Assembly (NCBI GenBank): GCA_014529385.2
Contig: CM043970.1
Location: 44,980,279-45,044,278, forward strand
Direction: 5' to 3'
DNA: 64,000 nucleotides
Source of the DNA: Adiantum capillus-veneris
Taxonomy: Eukaryota; Streptophyta; Polypodiopsida; Polypodiales; Pteridaceae
The notes beneath the pieces were generated by a model. It was not told the DNA's origin, did no database searches, and worked only from the letters and a program-made list of their open reading frames with translations. Positions 45,396-56,239 of this stretch are shown here, piece by piece; positions within the stretch are counted from its first letter, which is position 1, and every line of letters begins with the position of its first letter. Position numbers and translations under genes: made by a program.

Positions 45396-46198
45396 ATCTC
45401 CTTCTCCATAGCTGAGAGGTCTCCACTAATCATTTGTGTCATCAATTCCTGCTTCTTTGGCGATTCAACCTTGGTCTGCATTAGCCCTTCAATCACTTCA
45501 TAAGGCCCTTCGCTTTCATCTTCAACCTCATTTGCAAATGCAAATAAACCAGACTCCTGGATTCCTTTGTCCATCAAAAGAAATGCAACATTAGCATCCT
45601 CATCACTGCTGGTAGTGCTATCACTGTCCTCATCTGTCACCGTGGAAGAGTCTTCATCACGAGACTCATCCTCATCTTCATAAAGCTCCTCCAATTGTTT
45701 CCTTGTGTCCATATTATATAGCTTCTTGGCACCTGTCTTTCCATAGAGGCTATATGTACCACGTATCCAATCTTGAACAGCTCCTACTGCACGTAACCAT
45801 GGTCTACCCAGTATAATAGGATCTGCTCCCAACCCTGCTGGCATCACATGAAAATCAACCACTGCCTTTGCATCATATGCTTCCACTTCTAAGCTGTTTA
45901 CAACACCCAAACATTTTACTTTCTGATGGTTTGCTAATCTAATCCGGAAGCCTGACACCCCACTCACTGTAAGACCCATCTTCTCAACGCATGAGTGTGT
46001 TATGACACATATTTGGGCTCCACCATCCACATAACCTTGTCCCAGATTTTTTCTTTTGTGCCACACATCTACTATTGGGAAAATGTCTGGTAGCTCGTCC
46101 ATTGCCAACACCTTCACTGAACCTCCCTCTGGTTCTTTCTCCATTGGATTAACCATCCTCTTCCACTGTCACTTTAGCTTAGGCACCATCTCTATAAG
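45392..46198 (-). pseudogene. Ty3/gypsy protease and acidic linker
   Basis: Aspartic protease with YVDGGAQICVIT (active-site DGGA, about 46015-46045), a FRIRLANHQKVKCLG strand and ILGRPWL (about 45790-45815), all standard retropepsin landmarks. An Asp/Glu/Ser-rich linker (about 45590-45690) leads to RT. It shares the gag frame; a TAG and a TGA lie between the two (near 46199 and 46165). Confidence 0.9.
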
Positions 46199-47521
46199 CT
46201 ACCCAAAAGTAACATCCGCCTTCCTACTTGTCAGATCCTCCTTCAAGTCATAGCTTAATTGCCCATCCCCTAGTGGAAAATTTGAAACATGAAACTTGTG
46301 ACGAGCTCTCCTTTTCCTCTTGGCCTTGACATCCTCGCCTTCATGACTCTTTCCTTTCTTCTTACTAGGACCTGGGGCACTTGTTCCTTCCTTTTCCTTT
46401 GTGGTCCTCTTTCCAATAGGCATCACTAATGTATCCTCTAGCTTTGATGCCTTCTCCAAGGTGACTACACTTAACACTTTTGTCTTTCCCTTTTCCTCCT
46501 GGTTTAACCCACTAGTTCCTTCATCTCCCTTAATTTCGATGCCATAATCATTTGACCTAGTTAACACCTGTCTTGGCAATGGATACATGTCTCCCCCCAT
46601 CCTTGGTGGCTTATCACATTGCGGGCTGATGTGACCCAACTCTCCAAAATTGTAGCAGGTGGGCGTCTGCCTCCAGAACCTACCATTGCTTTGTCCAACA
46701 CCATTCCTAGGCCTTTCTTCATTTCCTGGCTGATTTGCAAGCCTCCCTTGACCTCGATTATTTCCCACTTGACCTAGCAAGTTGAGGCTGAGATTCTTCA
46801 TTAAATCTACCACTTGCCTCATGTCTTGCCTTAGCCCATCATCTTGCACTATTGTAGTGACCACTGCTGGCATAACCTGAGGAGTAACAGAAACCACTGG
46901 TTCATGATGAACCCCTGGCATGCGACCTTGTAAAGAGTCCATAGGCTGAAATTTAGACCTCATGGGCAAAGAGTCCACCCCTAACTGGCTCATTTTTCTC
47001 AACTTCCACTCTTTGTTCCTTGCCACCTCCAGTGCATCTTCATATGTCGTAGGCTTCTTTAGCTGCACTCTCCAACGTATATTCTCCCAAAGACCAGCCA
47101 AGAACCTTTCCTTCTTCATCATGCCAGGCGGGGGTACTTGTGGTGCTAAGGCCTTGCACATCCTCTCCCATGCCAATGAAAACTTCTGTATGTACGCATC
47201 TACCGGCTCACCTTCCTTTTGCACTAAAGCCTGTACTTCTTGCCACACTTTGTCAGGATCTTCTGTCTTCACAAACTCCACTTCCAATCCATGTCTTAGA
47301 TTGTCCCAACTCAATCTTACAGGTGGATCAGCCACACGCAACTCCTCTTCAAATGCTTTGGACCAAACTCGTGCATCACTCTTCAAACAAATTTGGAGAA
47401 GTCATAACATCTGCGCCGGGTCATGAATCTGGTTGCTAATGCAAGCAACCTCCATCTTTTCCAAAAAGTCTTCCACATCTTCATCACTTCTTCCATGAAA
47501 CTCCGGATAAGAGAAATCCAT
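46199..47521 (-). pseudogene. Ty3/gypsy Gag
   Basis: Start at 47521 (MDFSYPEFHGRSDEDVEDFL), as upstream of it there is no continuing frame. Codon 40 is TGA (47402-47404), most simply a mutated CGA. The capsid region follows (LSWDNLRHGLEVEF, AYIQKFSLAWERMC). The zinc knuckle near 46618-46660 reads CYNFGELGHISPQC, so the second Cys is Phe. The C-terminal third is Lys-rich (KKKGKSHEGEDVKAKRKRR). Gag packages element RNA into particles. Length about 440 codons. Confidence 0.9.
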
Positions 47522-48556
47522 GGCTACCCAAGTTACGATGCTTTGAGAACCCCTTCGAACACACATGCAAGAACCCAAAACTTTTCACTACCCAATCCCC
47601 AGAAACTTCAATGGAGCTCAGCTTTAGATAAGGACAAACACATGCACATCAAATGAGTTTTCATAGTTAATCATTGGAATTACAACAGGCAAAGGACATT
47701 CCAGGATCTCTCTTAATCTTCTTGGTCCGAACATTAAGACTATGCGCTGCTGGAAAAAAATCTTCCTGGACACATGAACATTTATCTGGATTCTCTGAGT
47801 TAAATGAAAAGGAGTGAATTGAGGGCCATTTTGATCATCCATTAAAGTCAACCATGAAGCTCCCAAGAAGGAACACCTGTCTTATCCTCTGATTTTGCCA
47901 AAATTTCAGCATCATAATAGCATAAATGGCTTAAAAGACCAAAAAACCAGCCATCATAACTTGGAAATTTTTTGACAGAGTTTCCCCAGAAGTAGAGCAG
48001 TGAGAACCCAAAATATAGATTGTATATGTATGCATAAACTGGCAACAATAGAACCCGAGCATCAATTAGGAACCACTAGTACATAGCCTATGGCGAGGTC
48101 ACGAAAAGGGTGCTCCAGCTACCTGTATCACCGAAAGGATCTCCACATTTGAGAATCCCCCAGCTCAATAAAACCTCACGCTATCGACCCTCACACGAAG
48201 GCTAATGCAAATCGCGTATAGTCAAGTCTCAGAAATGACTATCTTCCAGACCAAGTCTCAGAAATGGCTGGGACTGCCAAATAAAAACCAAATATGTCTC
48301 CACAAAGGCGTACAATGGCAGTTTCCACAAGTAACGTACAATCCAGCAGACAATGCGCTCAAATAGGCGCCAAATGATGCATACCCACAACAACTGCAAG
48401 TGACACCACTGCTAGTATATCACTGTACTCCAGCTACCTGTATCTGTGTGAATCACCTGTACCTGTACCTGTCTTTGTAACCTGTAACCTGTAATCTGTA
48501 ATACCGAATCTTGAAGCTTGAAGCTCGAAGCAGAAGGTACTCGAAGAAGATCCTCA
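47522..48556 (-). other. Ty3/gypsy leader between primer site and gag
   Basis: About 1 kb without a recognised reading frame. Confidence 0.8.
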
Positions 48557-48574
48557 GTGGGGGAACCAAAAGAA
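48557..48574 (-). promoter_or_regulatory. Ty3/gypsy primer-binding site
   Basis: Six bases after the 5' LTR the minus strand reads TGGTTCCCCCAC, with the TGG expected to pair with a tRNA CCA end. The tRNA is not identified. Confidence 0.6.
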
Positions 48575-48746
48575 TGTGAGCGGGATGGAAACACACAGAA
48601 CGCCTCTATATTGACCCGACACACACTCTTGGAAGGATACACACACACACACACTAGGGGGCATCACTCGGCTTACACAACACACCTAGCCGAGACAGGG
48701 AACACACCGATGGAGTGAGAGGAGAGAGACTATCCACTTGCCCACT

Positions 48747-48782
<36 letters not shown>

Positions 48783-49726
48783 AAAAAACTCAGCTCAAAA
48801 GAGGAGAACTTCTGATATTTAGATACAATAGATCTTGGGCCAACACCAATGGGGCAAATAGCTCGCACAGTATGGGTAAAATAAGCCAGATACAATCACA
48901 AACTGGAGGAGAAGCTTCGCTCATAGGAGAAACTTACACAACAAAAATAGCAGAAAAACAGCGAGGAATTTGGCAAAATGGACAACGTCATCGCATCCGG
49001 AACAGCCCAAAACCCCAGTCTTCAATGTCAAAGTGCTCAAATCCGACCTCGGATGAGCAGTTTACGGCCAAAAACAGGCTCCAAAAACCCCAAAAACATA
49101 GTTGCGGTTGTTCCTCCTCTTCTCTCCACGTTTTTTCTGGTCTTCCCTCTATTTTTCCAGTTCCCACACTTAGCTTTATGACTTGGGAACCCTTGTCCTT
49201 TTAGATGACCTCAAACGAACCCCGAACAGGCCAAAAACTGACCTCGCAGTGCATAGTTGTCACCCTGTTGCATCCATACGCACACCTGGCACTCGACTTT
49301 TCTCAATAATGCATCCCGCCACCACATGAAGTGGCCCCAAAATATGGTCCTCATGATGACCTTTCTGCATAATTAGTACAAGAAAACACCCACGCTGTGT
49401 CCGTACTCATCACGTGCAAGTATTGACCCCATTCAACCTCCTGACGCCACTAGATGCCATCTGATGCATCTGCTTACCTCATGTAGTCGGCCCGCGGATA
49501 GCTTCCTCGAGAAGTTTTACGCACTACCAACTCCTCATTATTGTAGAAAAAACACACTGGTACTGGTAATAGTGATAATCGATGCAATATGTACATCGTG
49601 TCCTACTGGTACACATGTGGGCCCCACGTAACCACCTGGCTATGGAAAATGGGTAATCCTTTATTTGATGCACCATGCATGTGTATGTATATATGCACAA
49701 TCCCTTGCTCCAAAAAACTCCTAACA
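48575..49726 (-). repeat. Ty3/gypsy 5' LTR
   Basis: 1152 bp. It carries (AC)n at about 48748-48781, much longer than in the 3' LTR, and differs from it by scattered single bases. Confidence 0.95.
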
Positions 49727-50186
49727 GCACTTTGGTTATCATTGTACAAGGCACAATTGTCTTGTTTGAACCCAAGCTCTTCTAAGAATCTATGAAGCCA
49801 CATAATTTATTTGCTTGCCTCCGTCATTGCTACATACTCTGCTTCCGTGGTAGAAAGTGACACCACTTTTTGCAGCTTTGAAGCCCAGCTTACTGTTGTG
49901 CCTCCAACCGTGAAGACGTAGCCAGTAGTGCTCCTTCGAGTATCTTTGTCACCTGCCATATTATCTGCATCATCATCCTTCTAGAAAAATATATGTTTCT
50001 CCAAAATATAAAACATTTGTTGTTGTCTCTTTTAGATATCTAAGTACCCACTTCACAGCTTGCCAGTGCTTTTTACCTGGGTTGTCCATGAACCTACTTA
50101 CAACTCCCACTGCATGTCCAATGTCTGGCCCTATCTAGACCATAGCATACACAAGAGAACCTATCGCTGTAGCATATGGAACTTTA
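49727..50186 (-). pseudogene. Copia RNase H, N-terminal piece
   Basis: Minus strand KVPYATAIGSLVYAMV, RPDI-like and MDNPGKKHWQAVKWVLRYLK, then [11 protein letters not shown] and CALYNDNQS, the standard copia RNase H blocks, with several stops and a frameshift. It continues RT across the small LTR element (52951) and itself continues at 41008. Confidence 0.92.
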
Positions 50187-50528
50187 TGTTAGGGTTAAGG
50201 TGGATAGATTAGTGTACCATTCATGGAATAAGCATGCTTGGAGAGGTTAGTGTAGATCTTGAGAGAGAAACTATTACAGAATAAAATATAGACTATACTT
50301 GCAAATGATAAAGCTTAATATTATTCAGCAAAACCTGCCTCTATATAGGAATTTACAAGTAGGCAACCTTTTGACACATGAGCACAAAAGGTGGATACCA
50401 ATGCACAATACAAGTGGCTTTCTCTTTACAAAGGTTGCAAGAGACTTTCAAATGTCTTAACACTTAAGGCTTTTCTAGGTGGAAGAGGTTGTTTACATAA
50501 GAGATGCAACAAAAATCGCATCCCAACA
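50187..50528 (-). repeat. 3' LTR of the small element
   Basis: 342 bp; pairs with 52605-52950. Confidence 0.93.
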
Positions 50529-50705
50529 ATCCTCGCCTATTTGGGTTTTGGTTGTATATCACTCAACAATCCTCCCCTCAAAACACACTATGGTCACACA
50601 ATTTACAAACCTCCCCTTGAACACAAAGTTGCCTCCCCTAGACATAAAGGGCGTAGGCACACACAACATCAGAGTGTAGACACACACAAGCCTCCCCTGG
50701 CACAA
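50529..50705 (-). repeat. Reiterated polypurine tracts before the 3' LTR
   Basis: On the minus strand GGGGAGG-type tracts occur near 50691, 50632, 50610 and 50571, and GGCGAGGAT abuts the LTR at 50529-50537. The tract at 50571 is followed by ATTGTTGAG, a close copy of the tract-LTR junction. Confidence 0.8.
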
Positions 50706-50997
50706 ATAGAGGGTAAGGTACACGAGAGTATGCTTAACCACATGTTGGTTGTTGTTTGTAGGAGGATTTTCTCCCCCACACAAATTTGCAAAAGTTGTTG
50801 TACTTTGTTCTGTTCGCCAGTTGTTCTAGTAGCCAATATGTCGTTGTTGTCCTGACACATTGTGATGCTATTGTTGTCGATATTTTGATCCAATGCAGAA
50901 TGCAAAGGAAGATATAATGCACAAATATGTACAATGGAGGGAAAAACCACGTGGGAAAAAGCCCTCATTATTTATGCTATGCAGAAGGATTTTTAAA

Positions 50998-51486
50998 TTA
51001 TTTAAGATATGATGGAGAATGTCTCCCAATATATTTCCCTTCGTCTAGATGTCCTGACTTTGTCTGCGCCGTTCTTTCTCCATCTTTTTGATGTTGATAT
51101 AGATCTTGATATTCATTAAGATTGTTGATCCAATTTATACAAAACGAAAACATCGTGGCCGATGATGTAAAGTACACATACATGTCAAATGTGATGCTTG
51201 TGTGTGTGCTCATAGGTGGTCTTACCATACAAGTATTGTGCAGGCAGTGTCTGGAACCCATGTTCGTGCTTTGATTCAATGCAAAAGTTAATGCAAATGT
51301 TTTGTACAAAATGCGGAAACAGAATTGTGAGTGCATTGTGTGAGGTTCCATAGTGCTTTTGTCGACAGTGTCTAGTCCCGTGCATATCATGTTTTTGGCA
51401 CTCATTGCCGTCAAGATGTTCTTGTGGCTAGTGGCCTTGATAGAATTGGGTAACTTCAGCTCGTAGGAAGAGGCTCTTACTCTCAA
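50998..51486 (-). other. Unrecognised 162-codon frame in the small LTR element
   Basis: Open on the minus strand with no motif I recognise. It may be captured host sequence or chance. Confidence 0.25.
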
Positions 51487-51703
51487 TGGATGTGTGCGAA
51501 GACTGCCTTTGGATGTTTGACTTCTAGGATCCCCAAGACTCAGGGCCTTGCCATGGCGTGGGAACTAGCCCCTTGAATAATCAAATCAAATAAGTCAAAC
51601 AGACGGTTGAGAAGGTACAGGTACTGAGTTGGAGGCCGTGAGCACACGTTGCATGTGGTGAGCAGTAGGGTTAGGGGCTCAGTGGCAGAAGCGGCAACAG
51701 AGT

Positions 51704-52240
51704 TTATCCACGATGTAGCGACTCGCAAGGTGTCGAGCTAATATTTGCATAGAGTGGGTCTGACTCCAGCAGTAGGAGGAAGAGATTGAGGGTATGAGTG
51801 ATGGAAGTTGTTTGCAGAAAGTAAGGCCGAGGACGAGGCATCGATGATGCTGCAGTAGGGCTTGGGTCAACTTCTGCTTCGGGTTGTTGATGGGGGGATT
51901 CTGAGGTAACAGTAGGTTCCTTGGCTCTTTGGCTCAGGTGGGTGGATGGAGGTTGTGCGTGACTATACTTAGAGATAAACGTAGACGTAGGAGCGAGTGC
52001 AGATACGGGCTTCACGGAGGGGTTGAAGAAAAAAAAAAAGGGTGTGAGCACGTCGGTGAAGTGAGGGCCACAAGCCAGGTGTAAAATGACGAGCAGTAGC
52101 ATTAAAGGGCAAGGTCGCGAGTAGCTTGAGCACTGAGCTGGATAGGGTTGATTTGTGGTGGCTCCCCAGACGAGACACACACACACACACACACACACAC
52201 ACATCCAAAAGTAGAACTTGGAATTAATGGTCTTCATCAC
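51704..52240 (-). other. Unrecognised 178-codon frame in the small LTR element
   Basis: First sizeable frame after the 5' LTR on the minus strand. The start covers a (CA)n run (52178-52202), then comes a hydrophobic stretch (LMLLLVILHLACG), a Phe run and a Pro/Ser/Thr-rich half. No retroelement motif. Possibly captured host sequence. Confidence 0.3.
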
Positions 52241-52590
52241 CTCGAAAATCAGAGAATAAAGGTGCTATTGAAAGCTCTTCTGGAGGAGAATTAGAACACA
52301 CTTGAACAATTGGAGTGGGGTTTTTGGTTTTGCAAACGAATAGAGCCAGACTAGCACTAAATCCTTGAGAAATTAGCCAAAATCAAATTGATGAAGGCTT
52401 AATTTCAGAAAACTAATGAGTGCTTGGAGTGGGATTATACTAGGGATTAAGCGTATGATCTATTGCAATGACTCTAGCAAGGATAGTTGCTCAATGCATA
52501 CACCAAAAACGTGCCCAAAAACTAGCGTAATTAGCCGGTAAATAGATGCGGATCGATTAGCGTGATTAGGAGATACTAATCACATTGGAT

Positions 52591-52602
52591 GCTTTGATAC
52601 CA
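52591..52602 (-). promoter_or_regulatory. Primer-binding site of the small LTR element
   Basis: TGGTATCAAAGC on the minus strand, two bases after the LTR; complementary to the initiator-Met tRNA end except for one base. Confidence 0.88.
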
Positions 52603-52604
52603 CT

Positions 52605-52950
52605 TGTTAGGGTTAAGGTGAATAGGTTAGTGTACCATTCATGGCATAAACATACTTGGAGAGGTTAGTATAGTGCTTGAGAGAGAAACTATTACACAAT
52701 AAAATATAGACTATACTTGCAAATGATAAAGCTTAATATTATTCAGCAGAACCTGCCTCTATATAGGCTTTTACAAGTAGGCAGCCTTTTGACACATGAG
52801 CACAAAAGGTGGTTGCCAATGCACAATAGAAGTGGCTTTCTCTTTACAAAGGTTGCAAGAGGTTTTTCACATGCCTTGACACATAAGGCTTTTCTAGGTG
52901 GAAGAGATTGTTTACATGCATAATAGATGCAACAAAACTCGCATCCCAAC
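52605..52950 (-). repeat. 5' LTR of the small element
   Basis: 346 bp, ends CAACA at the copia RT junction. Confidence 0.93.
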
Positions 52951-53786
52951 ATTTTAGACATATAGGCAATCTCCTCTTGTGTATTTGGACACATATCCTT
53001 AAAGTGACCAGCCAATTGTATAGAAACTATTTTTGCATTTTGCATTGCAAACCTTTTTAGTACCTTCTTGATGTAATCCTCTTGAGATAGCTTTATTGTC
53101 TTCTTCGTCCTGTCCCTTGATATCTTCATACCAAGTATCCTCTTTGCAGCACCTAAATCTTTCATTGAAAAAAATTTAGACAGCTCCTCTTTTAGGTCTT
53201 TGATGTCCTGCATGTTAGCACTTGCAATCAGCATGTCATCAGCATACAACATTAGGATGATGAACTTCCCATCTTCCAAATTCTTTGTGTAGACGCAGTG
53301 ATCCGAGTTGCATCTTGTGAATCCATGATCCAACATCCATCGATCCAACTTCAAGTACCATTGTCTTGATGTTTTCTTTAAACCATACAAGATCTTGTTT
53401 AATCTGCAAACCATTTTCTCCTTACCTTTTACTTCATACCCCTTTGGTTGAAGCATGTAAATTTCCTCCTCTAAGTCACCGTGAGGGAATGCGGTATTTA
53501 CATCCATTTGCTCAAGATTTAGATCATGAGTAGCCACAAGGCTTAAGACAAGCCTAATTGAGTTTATTTTTACAACAGGAGAAAATATTTCATTGAAGTC
53601 AATATCTTTCTTTTGAGAAAACCCTTTTACCACAAGCCTAGGCTTGTACATTTTCTTCCCATCTTCTTCTTCCTTCAGCTTACACGCCCATTTGTTCTGA
53701 AGTGTCCGCTTACATTTAGACAACTCAACCAACTCCCATGTTTGGTTGTGATGTAATGAGTCCATCTCCACTTTCATGCTCTTCAT
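52951..53786 (-). pseudogene. Copia reverse transcriptase
   Basis: Open for all 279 codons of this piece. Landmarks are TWELVELSKCKRTL, a WACKLKEEEDGKK-like block, ARLVVKGF-type (RLVVKGFSQKKDIDF), QMDVNTAFPHGDLEEEIYM, CRLNKILYGLKKTSRQWYLK, the catalytic LMLYADDMLI box (about 53240-53265), FSMKDLGAAKRILGM and IAYMSKM, where the small LTR element enters. The best-preserved coding segment of the copia element. Frame continues into the inserted LTR only by chance. Confidence 0.95.
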
Positions 53787-54760
53787 TCATTCTTCTTTGG
53801 ATTCGTGTTGCATAGATTCTTCGTATGATTCTAGCTCTCCAGAATCTGAGATCAAGAGATGGTTGAGAGAAGGAAAAAACCTTTCTGGAGGTCTACTTGC
53901 TCTTGTAGACCTTTGGGGAATAGGTTGAGGCTCCTCATTTAGTTGACGTTGTTGCACATTGTCACTGTTTGCAGTCCTTGAGTCTTCATCGTCCTCAAGC
54001 TCCATGTACTCATCACCTGTTTCTTTTGTTTGTTTTCTTTCCAAGTAATCTTTGTACATATTTTGTTCGTTAAAAATTACATCCCTACTCCTAAAGATTT
54101 TACCATCTTCAAGATTCCATAGGCGATACCCAAAGTCATCTTCTCCATAGCCAATGAAGAAACACTTTTTGGACTTTGCATCTAGCTTTGATCTTAGACT
54201 TCTATCTATGTGCATGAAAGCCTCACACCCAAACACTTTGAGAAATCCATAATTCTGCGTTTTACCTGTCCATACCTCTTCTGGAACTCCCCCATCCAAC
54301 GCCGTTTAGGGTGACCGATTGATTAAGTACATGGACGTACTTACAGTTTCCGTCCAAAGCTCAAACGGTAGGCCTGCATGTAGCTACATGCTTCGTGCTT
54401 GCTCCATGATTTTTCTATTCATACTTTCAGAAATGCCATTTTGTTGAGGTGTCCTTGGAGTTGTTCTTTGCCTCCGAATGCCATTGCTAGCACAAAAGCT
54501 TTCCAAAAGCTTGGCTACAATATTCGCCTCCATTGTCGGATCTAAGGCATTTAACCTTAGTACCTATTTCATTCTCCACAAAGGCTTTCCATCTTTGAAA
54601 TATTAAAAACACATCGGATTTATTCTTCATTACATAAACCCATGTTTTCCTAGTTGCATCGTCTATGAATGTTACAGAGTATATTGAGCCACCAAGTGAT
54701 GGTGTACTTGTAGGACCCCAAACGCCAAAATGAACCAACTCAAGTTTTTTATTTTTTCTT
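53787..54760 (-). pseudogene. Copia integrase and linker
   Basis: HFGVWGPTSTPSLGG marks the start of the core; the first catalytic Asp, normally before VWGP, is Gly. VTFIDDATRKTWVYVM and CLRSDNGGEY carry the second Asp, and NGISESMNRK (about 54425-54450) the Glu. FLKVFGCEAFMHI and CFFIGYGEDDFGYRLW (54140-54240) are C-terminal copia blocks. A stop near 54487, a frameshift and further stops near 54300-54480 break it. It ends in an acidic linker to RT, separated by a TGA at 53787. Confidence 0.92.
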
Positions 54761-54799
54761 TCATTTTTAAAATTTTGAAATTTTATCCTCTTTTGTTTA

Positions 54800-55340
54800 C
54801 CATAAACACAATTTTCACAGAACTCTTAAGTCCACGTCTTTCAAACCTAGTAGAAGCTTCTTTGTTTGAAGGATTTGCATTCCTTTGGTACTCATATGCC
54901 GAAGCCAGTAGTGCCACACCGCACTATTGACTTCTGTAGTTGTTGCACAAGCTGAGGGTTGGGTGCGAACAATACAGAAGTAAAGTGTACCAACCTTTTC
55001 TCCCTTGGAAACCACCAAAGATCCCTTTGAGATCTTCCATCGTTTGCTTCCGAATGCAATGTTGTGACCTTCATCGTCCAATTGTCCTGTAGAGATCAAA
55101 CTTTTGCTAAGACAAGGAACATGCCTAACATCTTTAAGCTTCCATTCATTTTTGCTAGCAGTTTTGACACAAATTGTACCTTTGCCGACAATTTCACAAG
55201 CTTCATCATCTCCCAAGTATACATAACCAAAATTACCTTTGATGTAATCTTAGAAATGTTGCTTGTGTGGTGTCGCATGGAATGAAACCTCGAAATCTAC
55301 TATCCAGGAATTAGACACATTGTCTAATGAGAGGATAGAG
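54800..55340 (-). pseudogene. Copia protease and GAG-pre-integrase domain
   Basis: The protease begins near 55320 with SWIVDFEVSFHATPHK; the catalytic DSG is D-F-E here, so activity is lost. YVYLGDDEACEIVGKG and DVRHVPCLSKSLIS follow. The zinc-binding pre-integrase block reads WHYWLRHMSTKGMQIL near 54900. Stops near 55255 and 54815. Confidence 0.88.
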
Positions 55341-55429
55341 CATCTTGCTTTACTTTACCGGTCACATCGGTCTCCGATGTTGGCTTGTTTTCTTGAGACT
55401 CCGACTCAATCTTCTTCTTGGACTAGCAA

Positions 55430-56175
55430 TCCATCCTTACGTGGCCCTTCTTGCCGCAGTTCCAACATTCAAGAACTAAATTTTTGCGTGACTTGCTCCA
55501 TCTTGAGCGATCACGACCTTTTTGGTTTTTGAACCTCTCCTTAGGTCTTCCTCTTGTTTCCACTGACAATGCAACACTTGATGATTCTCCTATGCTTCTC
55601 CTTCGCATTTCCTCGCTTAGGAGAACACCCACAACATCATCAAACTTAAGAGTATTTGTGCCAAAAATAGAATTACTTACAGCCATCACAAGGTTGTTTC
55701 AACTATCCGGTAGAGATGATAGTATAAGGAGAGCTCGCACTTCGTCATCCAAATTGATTTTCACCGATCGAAGCTAACTTATGTTTGTATTAAAGTCATT
55801 TAGGTATTCTGCAACTGAACCATTTTCTGCCATCTTTAGACTGAACAAGCGCTTCATGAGAAATACCTTATTGGATGTCGATGGTTTCTCGTAGAAGTCG
55901 TCAAGTGACTTCATCAAGTCCTCCGTGGTCTTCATTTCTGAAACGTTGAAGGCCACCGTTGACGCCAAGCTTAACCGGATTGTTCCCATTGCCTTTCGAT
56001 CAAGGACAGTCCCTGCTTCATCTCCCATCGTTGCGGGATTCTTTGCAAGACCGCCTAGTAGCAAACCGAGGTCCTTCTGGTAGAGATAGTCTTCAATCTG
56101 CATCTTCCAATGTTCATAGTTTTTGCTGTTGAACTTCTTGATCTTGAGCTTCCCTTCCTTCTCCATTACTCCCAC
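55430..56175 (-). pseudogene. Copia Gag
   Basis: Start region KLKIKKFNSKNYEHWKMQIE, then SLDDFYEKPSTSNKVFLMKR and MAENGSVAEYLNDF, the UBN2-type copia Gag, then a zinc knuckle with all ligands (CWNCGKKGHVRMDC, about 55427-55470). One frame throughout, with TAG stops near 55774 and 55695 that look like mutated Gln and Trp codons. Two ATGs (56175 and 56166) could start it. Confidence 0.92.
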
Positions 56176-56226
56176 TCAATTCAAGGAATCCTTTCCTTGA
56201 GACAATTTAGCTATGAGCAAACCTTA

Positions 56227-56237
56227 CTCTAATACCA
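56227..56237 (-). promoter_or_regulatory. Copia primer-binding site
   Basis: TGGTATTAGAG on the minus strand two bases after the 5' LTR; initiator-Met tRNA type with one mismatch. Confidence 0.88.
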
Positions 56238-56239
56238 GT

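Larger units (their letters stand above)
41009..49726 (-). mobile_element. Ty3/gypsy retrotransposon with two RNase H domains (Tat-like)
   Basis: 8718 bp, with LTRs of 1145 and 1152 bp beginning TGTGAGCGGG and ending CTCCTRACA on the plus strand. On the minus strand: 5' LTR, leader of about 1 kb, gag with zinc knuckle, protease, RT, native RNase H, archaeal-type RNase H, integrase, polypurine tract, 3' LTR. RT before integrase marks Ty3/gypsy, and an extra aRNH is known from the plant Tat lineage. It lies in the copia RNase H gene. From 44758 to 42182 the frame is intact except for stop codons; RT also has indels. Confidence 0.95.
50187..52950 (-). mobile_element. Small non-autonomous LTR retrotransposon
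   Basis: LTRs of 342 bp (50187-50528) and 346 bp (52605-52950) begin TGTTAGGGTTAAGG and end CCCAACA on the plus strand. Target duplication CTTTA/TTTTA (50182-50186, 52951-52955; one mismatch). A primer site next to the right LTR fixes minus orientation. The 2.08-kb interior has no gag, protease, integrase or RT motif in any frame. It interrupts the copia frame between MSK and VPYATA. It resembles TRIM/LARD-type elements, which depend on proteins of others. Confidence 0.9.

Noticed and set aside
48872-49204. 110-codon plus frame in the Ty3 LTR (and 41454-41756 in the other LTR)
   Set aside because: The frame differs between the two LTRs and has no motif; LTR sequence is regulatory here.
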